A stretch of 64,000 nt of DNA from Dipodascopsis uninucleata var. uninucleata. Lineage: Eukaryota > Ascomycota > Lipomycetes > Lipomycetales > Lipomycetaceae. Positions 56,501 to 64,000 of this stretch are shown here, piece by piece. The first letter of the stretch is position 1. Every line of letters starts with the position of its first letter. The position numbers and the translations under genes are program-made. Under the pieces are notes generated by a model. The model ran no database searches and was not told the DNA's origin. It was given only the letters and a program-made list of their open reading frames with translations. The stretch covers positions 248,001 to 312,000 of the forward strand of contig JAJLTO010000013.1 of assembly GCA_030568195.1 (NCBI GenBank), read 5' to 3'.

Positions 56501-58133
56501 TACTTTGGTCCTTGCTGAAATGGGTTATGTTAATGAAGCAAGAAAGTATTGTGATGCTATTCTAGCAGAGATTAAGGCCACGCCTAAAACTTCTTTTATG
56601 TACAATCCGATGTTCATTCAAGATGTACGCGATATTTCTCAACGTTTGTCAGAGTCGCCTTCTGCCGAATCTGGATGGTTTGGAGGCAAACTTGGAAAGC
56701 CTTCGCTAGATAAGATGTGGGGTCAACTTGATAAGAGTTTTGCCAAGTTTGTTGCCGGTGATGAAGAGGATGGTGGAGCGTCGAATGAAAGGCAAGATCA
56801 GAGATTTGGTAAGCTCGCGTCAAGTCCAGGGCTTTCTCGTACTGGTTCTAGCACAGATGTCGCTAGTATGTATCAGCAACCAATGCTACATCCTTTCGGT
56901 GGTATAAATACTAGATCTAGCCCAAGTCCTTCTATCGGGGGAGGAAATGTCTACCAACCACGTTCTTTGGGTTCTTCACCATATAACTCTTATATGCCCT
57001 ACGAATCGTCTAATCTCAAGCAAGATGATACTATTAATAATCATGTCGATTCAGAGATAAGGTCAGTGTCTAATGGCTACCAGCCTTATGGTAGAGTTTC
57101 ACCTCCAGTTATATCTAGTGGAGGTTATGGTTTTGAGCATGCCTCCATCGGATCGCCATATGGCTATGAACCTCCTTCGGCATCAGGAGCAAGCTCTGTG
57201 TACGAGCCTTCTTCGGTACCAGGACAAGCTTCTATTTATGAGCCTCCTTCTGGGGTAGGACAGACTTCTATTTATGAACCTTCTTCGGCACCAGGGCTGG
57301 CTTCTACGTATATTCCTCCTCCTGACGGTGCATCATTTGAATATGATAACTCTAGTAATGATGTCAAGGATCAAGATGATTCTAACGGTACAAATGACTT
57401 TTTTGATCCCGAGAACTCTGGTGATTTCAAGAACGGTAGTAGCTACGGTAGTAATTCCTTTGGCGGCAACTATGATGATGACCTTGGTCTAGGTAATGAT
57501 TCATTGAAAAAAATGAAACAAAAAGATCAACCCACAGCTGGGGCAAATATAGAATCATCTCGAGATGACGATTCTAGTGGCAGCTCACCTACTAGTTCTA
57601 GATCGTCGGGTTCAAGCGAATTAAGTGAAGAGAGCAAGAGTGACAAAAAGGATGACAGAGGTCAGCAGAAAGGATGGTTCGGATGGTTCAGAAAAGGTAG
57701 CTCCAATACTGAGGCGCAACAACAGAAGGCTATTAGAGCTAAATTGGGTGAAGAAAGCTCGTTTGTCTATGACCCTGAACAGAAACGATGGGTTAATAAA
57801 AAGGCTAAGTTAGATAACATCCCCTCTGCAGCTCCTCCGCCACCGCCAAAAAGTAAAGTATCCGCTCCCTCATCACCAACACCATCCGGCCCAGCTCACG
57901 ATTCTCGTCTACACTTTGGAAATGGTCCTCCGAAGAGCGCGCAATCGAGTGGGGTACCTCCATTGAGTGGTCGACCCCCTTTGCCAGCTAGTGGACGTCC
58001 ACCTAATGATGGAACTGCCGCATCTTTGTCTTCACTGACCGGTATGCCATCTTTAACAGGCATGCCAGAACTTGCTTCGGGTACTAGAACTGTGAGAAAG
58101 AGACCGAAATACGTACCACCTCCAGTGCCTTAA
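50578..58133 (+). CDS. SEC16: COPII coat assembly scaffold Sec16
   Basis: Exons 50578-51214 and 51400-58133 join across a 185-bp intron (GTAAGT, TATATAG) to give 2456 residues. The long N-terminus is disordered, with Asp/Phe-Phe motifs (DPDKFF, DADFFTG) and two FFEELPT segments near residues 648 and 822. A 27-unit AAPPQ repeat occupies about 1155-1289. The conserved central domain spans about 1508-1633 (AHPLICLSATGKAVSIFP...LFLWKCVRVIL). The ACE1/Sec13-binding helical domain follows at about 1690-1965 (LKSHLLKGNRDAAVILAMDHKLW broken as HLLKGNRDAA, MDHKLWAHALLIAS). YEPPS repeats lie near 2136-2183 and the conserved C-terminal segment (GWFGWFRKG, FVYDPEQKRWVNK) near 2304. It organises ER exit sites and recruits Sec23/24/13/31. 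Confidence 0.95.
54225..54629 (+). repeat. 15-bp minisatellite inside Sec16
   Basis: Twenty-seven back-to-back 15-base units (GCTGCTCCTCCTCAG consensus) encode AAPPQ, with VAPPQ at five units from a C-to-T change. Units also vary CCTCAG/CCCCAG at a silent site. The array is in frame and bounded by a partial unit on each side. Because the unit length is a multiple of three, it keeps other frames open and creates long false frames on both strands. Confidence 0.97.
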
Positions 58134-58396
58134 TCAGCTATCTACTAGCACTTCATGGATATTGTGTTTGTTTATGTCTTTACCATTCTCATGGATAATT
58201 CTTATCCAACAGCTTGCATTGTCTGCTTAATCCAATTTATTATACATGATGTTAGCACATATAGATTTTATATTATTTGATCACAGATTACAAACTTAAT
58301 GATATGTGAATCAATCAAGATAGTAGCGTTTCTCGTTAATATCCTAAAAGCATTTATGTGTGACCTCTGGTCGTAAGCATTGAATATAAAAGTAGT

Positions 58397-59125
58397 TTAA
58401 CTAAGCCTCTGTAAATATCCTTGCTGTATTAGTCTCTCCACATCTCCTTGTCGGACATAAAACTGACTATTCTTGGAAAGAGTAATAACGCTAGATGTTA
58501 AGAATTGTCAGTTAGAGAGCATGACATACTGAAGTAATCAATATCATTATTTTGATCTGACTCACCCATATTCTGTCTGTATTTCGCCGGCGTCCTTCAA
58601 TACTCGTACATCGACAAATAAATCTCTGGGTGGCTCCATAGATCCGGTCAAGTCAATGTCAGTCCACTCTCCTTTCAGCTCGGCAAGGTTATCGACAAAA
58701 CCCCGATAATAGTCTTCTTCGTCTGGATGCCATCCTGAAGAAGCGGACTTATTATCATTAAATATCGCACCAGAATTTTCATCACCATAGTTTGCCTCGT
58801 CTTCTTCTTCTATCAGATTTGTTTCGTGACCTGACCAGGCCAACGACTCGATTCGTTGGGCTCGAAGTCGATGGTAGGCAAGTAAACATCTCTTATTTCT
58901 CCTCATACATAGCTGTAATATAAATATTGCACAGGATACACGTCTATCTTGTGATGCTTTAAAATTGGGACCCTGCTTCTCTAGGAGAATTTTCACGTCT
59001 CGCTGTAGGTCGCGAATCTCACGAACGATAGATTGAACTAAATCTGTCATATAGAGAGGAAGCACATCAAGAGACTCTGTTCTTTTTGAGTCTTGTATCA
59101 GCTTAACTGATAATTCACCATACAT
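58397..59125 (-). CDS. PSF1: GINS complex subunit Psf1
   Basis: Two exons, 58566-59125 and 58397-58490, split by a 75-bp intron (GTGAGT donor, CATCTAG acceptor), give 217 residues, near the 208 of yeast Psf1. The N-terminal A domain opens MYGELSVKLIQDSKRT and contains CMRRNKRCLLAYHRLRAQRI; DLTGSMEPPRDLFVDVRVLK leads into the C-terminal B domain. Exon 2 supplies that B domain: VITLSKNSQFYVRQGDVERL then IQQGYLQRLS. Without it the protein stops at IQTEYG and loses the part that docks the CMG helicase. GINS with Cdc45 and Mcm2-7 forms the replicative helicase. Tail-to-tail with Sec16, 263 bp apart. Confidence 0.95.
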
Positions 59126-59730
59126 TTTTCCTTCTGCAAGTCTTTATAAGCTCCACTTTGCTAAAGCACTCTGTGATATCCTTTATATGATATATTTTGC
59201 ATAAATCCATTAGTTGTGCAGACCTAGAGTTTCGAATACCAACGCGTGAAACTTGTAGTCGGCGCGTTTTAGAAAGCTGTTCCATGCGGCTTAAGCCTTT
59301 TATCAGTGCTCACTAATTGGACTCGACACCTGGTCCGAATTTTTCGTATCGAGATCGTAAATGATCTTAAGATTTGCAGTACATACGAATACATACATAC
59401 ATACATACATACATATATCTCTTGCAAATCATATACTAGCATATTCATTATTAACTAGAAAAGAGTGATTTATAAACGGTATTGTGCTGATAGCCAAGAT
59501 ATTCATTACTAAAGTTTAGTTGGTTTTAAAATACAATCCCTTCCTATATCCAAAGTCTGATACAGTCAAAAGTAGTATTTATTATGGAGCTTTAAAGGTT
59601 GCTTGGTGATTTATTACGGATTAGAACAGAGGAATACATCGACTGATACATATTGATAGTCAGAATTGCATTTCGTTTAAAAAAGAGACGGAGAAAGAAG
59701 TTTCAAAACATTAGTAGGAACAGACTAAAC
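59126..59730. promoter_or_regulatory. Divergent promoter with ACAT microsatellite
   Basis: 605 bp between the divergent Psf1 and amino-acid permease genes. It holds an (ACAT)n tetranucleotide repeat at about 59390-59414. The MCB-like ACGCGT at about 59240 (in CAACGCGTGAAAC), about 120 bp upstream of Psf1, is the site class bound by MBF, which drives G1/S replication genes; this fits Psf1 but is a single site. Confidence 0.45.
59390..59414. repeat. (ACAT)n microsatellite
   Basis: About six tandem ACAT units in the Psf1/permease spacer, with one imperfect copy just upstream. Likely length-variable. Confidence 0.9.
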
Positions 59731-61524
59731 ATGCAGTCTGGCTATAGTAAAGTGCAGAATGAGAGTCGACAATCGAACGATTCATTTGAGTTAGCATCAC
59801 TCGTATCTTCTTCAGAAATAGAAGCGGATTCTCAACCTAGCAGAGGATCATCAGACAGACTTTCACATCTTGACTACGAAGATGACGAGGACCTCGGACA
59901 AAATCTCTCATTTGACAGCTCGCGACGACCTTCTGTCAGCGCATCATTATTTGAATATGGAAATCAGTTATATCCATTAGCTGCGAGTACAGAGACGAGG
60001 AACCGGGAAGGAAGGCCGTTAGAAAAGCAGAAACACCTTGGGCTTTTCAGTGGATTGGCATTGGTCATTGGCGTTCAAATTGGGTAAGAATGGTCCGACG
60101 AAGGTTGAAGGAGACTGTATATAGCGGAATAGTCACTAACGATCTTTTACATGACGCTTCTTTATAGATCTGGTATTTTTTCATCACCCAGCGAAGTCGA
60201 TGCTAGTGCGGGCTCACCCGGTGCTTCGATCATTGTATGGCTAGTTGCCGGATTGCTAGTTTGGACCGGTGCTGCCTCGTATGCGGAGCTAGGGTCCGCA
60301 ATTCCTCTAAATGGAGGTCCTCAAGCTTACTTGCACCATATATTTGGACCACTACTCGCTTTTCTATTTGCATGGGCAGCTATTACAATCCTCAAGCCTG
60401 GGTCAACTGCTATCGTAGCTATAGTTTTTGCAGAATACGTTGGTAGAGTGCTCTATACACCGGTTTCCTCGGATCATGATTTAGACAAAAATCTAGCTCC
60501 AGTCTGGTTTACCAAAGTGGTGGCTATTTCCGTTGTCATGCTGATTACTATGATTAATATGATTAGTTCTAAATTGGGCGCACGAACTGGAAACGTGCTA
60601 TTGGTTCTGAAGATTGGTGCTTTAGTTGCAATTACTATAATTGGTGCGATATATAGAATAGGTGGCCATGATTCTGGAAATTTTTCAGAAGGCTGGTTTA
60701 GCGGCAGCTCGAATTCAATAGGTGATTATGCTATCGCACTCTATGCCGGATTATGGGCTTTCGATGGATGGGATAATCTTAATTACGTTGCGGCGGAGAT
60801 GAAGAACACTAGTCGCGATATTCCACGAGTCATTCATATTGCAATGCCTATTGTGATAGTATGCTACTTGGCTACAAATTTGTCTTACTATGCTGTTTTA
60901 CCAAGTGCCGAACTTAAAAAGTCAAGTGCGGTGGCTTTGGCATTTGGTGAACAAGTTATGGGCAAGACAGGAGCAATTGTATTCACTGTTTGCATTGCTG
61001 CGTCGTGCTTTGGCGCGATCAATGCTATGATGTACTCGTCAGCTAGGTTGATATACGTCTCTGGAAAGGACGGATTTATTCCTCTAAGGTTTGGTAAGAT
61101 CAACCGTCGAACTGAGACCCCTGTTAATGCTCTTATCCTTCAGGCAGCATTGACAATAATATTTGTCTTTGTAGGAGAGTTCAAGACACTGTTAGTGTTC
61201 TATGGCGTGGCAGGATATATGTTTTACTTCGTGACCGTTCTAGGAGTTATTGTTCTTCGTGTTCGGGAACCCAAATTGGATCGACCGTACAAAACATTCA
61301 TTATCACACCCATACTGTTTTGCTGTGTTGCTCTGTTTCTCATTTCTCGAGGTGTATTTTCTGCCCCGATACAGTCGCTTTTTGTCGGAGCATTCATTTT
61401 GGCTGGCATTCCAATATATTATTGGAGAGCAGGCGGAGGACTGTATCAGATGCCAGTGCTCGGAAAATGCTTCAGAAGGTCACAATCGACCGCGATCGAA
61501 AACCAGCCATTGCCTACATTGTAG
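59731..61524 (+). CDS. LAT-family amino-acid permease (APC superfamily)
   Basis: Exons 59731-60083 and 60168-61524 join across an 84-bp intron with a CACTAAC branch site at 60134-60140, giving 569 residues. The junction restores the helix-1 substrate motif GVQIGSGIFSSP, the hallmark of LAT/APC permeases. A Ser/Glu/Asp-rich cytosolic N-terminus of about 100 residues is followed by about 12 helices, including SYAELGSAIPLNGGPQAYL, FDGWDNLNYVAAEMKN and FLFAWAAITILKPGSTA. These resemble animal b(0,+)/LAT transporters and fungal Mup1-type permeases. Substrate is a neutral or sulfur amino acid by family inference. The first in-frame ATG is 59731. Confidence 0.93.
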
Positions 61525-61904
61525 CCTATCTGAATTTATCTATTACTTTCCTAGATGATTTTTTATGGTTTCTGGGTTTCGTTTCGAATGGTCTTTTGGT
61601 TTAAAATTTATGCAGATACGAATATTGGGCACTTATTAATGTTTGGATATGGTGGAATACAGCATACTATGTGATTTCTTTTCCTGTCAGCCAATTACAT
61701 ATGTATAATTAGCTGACAATTATCTTTGGATAATTCTGTTATTTAGAAAAAATTTATGATATGTTCTACGCTAGTTTATCAATTGTCATGAGTAATTAAT
61801 TCCCTGTTGGCCAAAATAAAAAATATTAAACACATATGATACAAAACCCCGATTCCTCAACCATATTCAATAGATACTTCACGTTCCGAATAAAAAAATA
61901 AATT
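61525..61904. other. Convergent 3' spacer with hairpin
   Basis: 380 bp between converging stops. An inverted repeat at 61685-61718 forms a 7-bp (TGTCAGC/GCTGACA) plus 5-bp (AATTA/TAATT) stem around an 8-base loop. It may aid 3'-end formation in either direction, or be chance. Confidence 0.5.
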
Positions 61905-62345
61905 TTATAAATCTTTGCTCTTTAAAATTGTCCTAGCTATGTTCTCAACTTTTCCTCTAGCCAATATAGCCTCATTGAGTGCATCGTCTTTGCAAGTTGT
62001 AACGGCTGTGGCAACAAAAGCGATATCTCGTCTTTGTCGATTGATAGGAAGTTCTAACGACTGAGACACTGCGACATCCTGTCCTTCAATTGCACTCTGA
62101 GTAATGAATTTACTACTATTACTAAATCCAATGGTGACAGCTTTCGTAGTGCCGATTTTCAGTCTCCTTGCATCTTGCGCATTGGCAATAAATGTCTGTG
62201 TTAGTGAGGTCATCGAATCCGCTTCCTGAGGTCGAAGAGCAGTACTTAATACTGTTGCCGCTCGAGAATCCGCCAGATGTGTGAATGTCTCCTTGGACAG
62301 CTTTGTGCTTTGAAAAAGAACTTCAATAGGCGAGACTGTCGACAT
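61905..62345 (-). CDS. Small conserved-looking protein, unknown
   Basis: A 146-residue frame with ATG at 62345 and an in-frame stop just upstream. It has no signal peptide or membrane helix. Residues about 20-55 look helical; residues 60-115 alternate strand-like segments (RRLKIGTTKAVTIGFSNSSK, RRDIAFVATAVTT), and the end is a helix (LNEAILARGKVENIARTIL). This alpha-beta layout and size recall roadblock/longin-type scaffold proteins or proteasome chaperones, but I cannot assign either. It lies tail-to-tail with the permease gene. Confidence 0.65.
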   Translation of the reverse strand: MSTVSPIEVLFQSTKLSKETFTHLADSRAATVLSTALRPQEADSMTSLTQTFIANAQDARRLKIGTTKAVTIGFSNSSKFITQSAIEGQDVAVSQSLELPINRQRRDIAFVATAVTTCKDDALNEAILARGKVENIARTILKSKDL

Positions 62346-62608
62346 TTGTGCTTATACTGCGTGCTATCTAGATCTCTCAAATTATTATATCACGTATCAC
62401 TTTTATTTCGTCTTCAGCTTCCTAATCGAATAAGTACTGCCACCGAACCTTCAGTATTTGCAAGGATTTAGAATCTAGGTTCGTCGTTTGGTATATGACA
62501 GTCTGTCTTCCCTGACTACACGATCTATACATATTTACGTTATTAACTACCACTTCGCTTCCTGATGTACTTGCCTCTCGGTACTAGCTGTATTCTTCAT
62601 TTAAACTG

Positions 62609-62906
62609 TCACAACAGCTCCTTACTCACAGATGAAATAATATCCTTATGTGCCTTGTCAATCGATAGCAGTCTTTCCAGCACTTCTCTTTCTAGCTTGA
62701 TTACCGATCTTGCTTCCACATCAAATGAATCATAAATGGCCAGACGGCTGATTTCTACCACGCTCAACTGTGCGTGGCTAAGCAAAAGTCGTGCATCGTA
62801 AACACAGTGTCAAGCGTAATTATGAGTACAAGGGTTTGGTTACATGCCGATTAGAGAAGCTATTTACCCGGTGTATGGAATCACCTTGCTACTTTCTTAC
62901 TATCAT
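62609..62906 (-). CDS. Possible tiny spliced gene, unknown
   Basis: The minus-strand frame 62609-62767 reads as a coherent amphipathic helix: LSVVEISRLAIYDSFDVEAR, then SVIKLEREVLERLLSIDKAH, then KDIISSVSKELL and stop. It follows an ACAG acceptor. A two-codon first exon (ATGATA at 62901-62906 with a GTAAGA donor) would join in frame, giving about 54 residues with a 133-bp intron. A GTGAGT at 62624-62629 offers an alternative continuation. The peptide suggests a coiled-coil subunit of some complex, but I recognise none. It would be divergent from the V-ATPase gene. Confidence 0.35.
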
Positions 62907-63050
62907 CGAGGCCAGTCGCGATATTGACTTTACATCCCAGTGGTTGAGGTTTAGAAAGCAGTTCCTTATCTACACAACTGCGAAGAGAACAAAAAACATT
63001 GGTTCATCCAAACGCAATAGAACAGAAAGTATTGGCAGTTAAGAGACACA

Positions 63051-64000
63051 ATGGCGTTTCAGGGACCTGTTGGAACACTCTACTACATTCTTTCGCTTCC
63101 GTCTTCTGCAGCACCAGCAGGAGCGGACCCAGAAAGTGCATTGGTCCGGGACTTGACTTCTACTTTACAGTTGACAGACAAGGACGATGTTGGACAGTTT
63201 TTGGTTCCTCACTTCAAGATTGGTACTCTAGATCAGTTGGTTCAGCAGTCAGAAGAGGTCTCGAAGGCAGATGGTCAGTTCGAAGCTGTTGTCTCGCGAA
63301 CTGTTGATGTTTTGAAGACTATCCATGAGGGAAACAAAGACCAGATTGAAGCGGCCAAGGTGGTTAACGATAGTAAGTAGTTCCTCGAGGTTTTTTTTTC
63401 ATAAGTATATTTGCTAGTAGTCAGATAGCGGCACTAGTCCTTATAAATACCAAAATATTGATGACAGAAATGCAATTGAGATGGTGACTGGCAATTGAAG
63501 TGAAGATTGCTTTATTATTAGTGGATGGCTAACTGAACTCGCTTTAGAACCCGTCGAGAATTACTTGAAGTCATTCCAATGGAACTCCGCCAAATATCGA
63601 ATTGACAAGCCAATCGCTGAGCTTTTGGACAGTCTCTCAAAGGTATGGAATGTTTTATTTTTCTATCATCTGTATAGAACATGATGTTTAATTTTTATCT
63701 GGCGGACTTGAGTGAGATATTGAACCTTTTATGGTCAATAGGAGCGAAGAGCTAACGTTAATCTATCTTGGGCGTTTTGTCTTTTTTTGCTTACCTTTTT
63801 TTATTGTTTTTAGGAAATCTTTGCTCTCGATGCTGATTTGAAGACTTTATATACAAACTATATGCTGGCTAAGAGCAATCTCGCATCTGTAGAGCGAAAA
63901 CAAACGTAAGTAATTACTAGTGAGCAGAGGTATTCTATAGTGACTCTTTTGCTTTCCCTGCAAAATAATTGAAAAGGTCAGAATAAGCTAACTTATCTCT
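63051..64000 (+). CDS. VMA5: V-ATPase subunit C, 5' part (Vma5)
   Basis: Three exons are visible and the gene runs off the window: 63051-63372, 63548-63642 and 63814-63905, with a fourth beyond an intron starting at 63906. All junctions keep frame and use GTAAGT or GTATGG donors. The peptide opens GPVGTLYYILSLPSS, continues VPHFKIGTLDQLVQQSEEVS, NYLKSFQWNSAKYRIDKPIA and LKTLYTNYMLAKSNLASVER, all typical of subunit C. Subunit C bridges the V1 and stator parts of the vacuolar proton pump and is released on glucose loss. At least two thirds of the protein lies outside the window. Confidence 0.95.

Noticed and set aside
1-64000. tRNA genes, rRNA, CRISPR arrays, intact transposons or LTRs
   Set aside because: I looked for B-box-like and paired-arm patterns, spaced direct repeats and terminal repeats and found none convincing; a tRNAscan/Infernal run would be decisive.

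Overview
The window looks like nuclear DNA of an ascomycete fungus, most likely a budding yeast (Saccharomycotina) from an early-branching lineage. Genes are compact, on both strands, and mostly single-exon. The introns I can place are short (63-185 bp), usually near the 5' end, with GTAAGT/GTGAGT donors; two have clear TACTAAC or CACTAAC branch sites. A beta-1,2-mannosyltransferase (GT91) fits the budding yeasts, while a sacsin/DUF3684-type giant protein, an NRPS-like reductase and an ASXH/DEUBAD protein are features I associate more with basal yeasts or filamentous ascomycetes. The lineage call is inference.

Layout. Positions 0.1-16 kb look accessory or metabolic: an aldo-keto reductase and, divergently, a three-domain adenylation-thiolation-reductase enzyme, followed by a large ABCC exporter, an orphan 405-residue gene and a sugar transporter. 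The divergent promoter of the first two genes holds six CGGAAA motifs. Product formation (carboxylic acid to aldehyde to alcohol) plus export would make a small, unusual metabolic module. A Golgi mannosyltransferase follows at 17.7-19.6 kb. Positions 19.6-23.7 kb are a gene desert with a GC-raised core. A cytochrome b5-FMN dehydrogenase ending in a peroxisomal SKL tripeptide lies at 23.7-25.3 kb.

Positions 26.7-64 kb are dense housekeeping DNA: eIF3e, mitochondrial ribosomal protein L49/Img2, a ketopantoate reductase-like protein, the DUF3684 giant, a vacuolar amino-acid transporter (AVT1-like), a KAR9-like protein with a GAR microtubule domain, an ASXH-domain protein, the P4-ATPase Neo1, Sec16 (with a 27-unit AAPPQ repeat), GINS subunit Psf1, a LAT-family amino-acid permease, two small unknown genes, and the first three exons of V-ATPase subunit C, which runs off the right edge. 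Neo1, Sec16 and the V-ATPase all serve the secretory/endosomal system, but I see no sign of co-regulation.

Several gene models here join exons that single reading frames miss: ABCC exon 1, the Psf1 C-terminal exon, the first exons of the ketopantoate reductase, dehydrogenase and DUF3684 genes, and both exons of Sec16, the LAT permease, L49 and the ASXH gene. I recognised no tRNA, rRNA, CRISPR array or intact mobile element.
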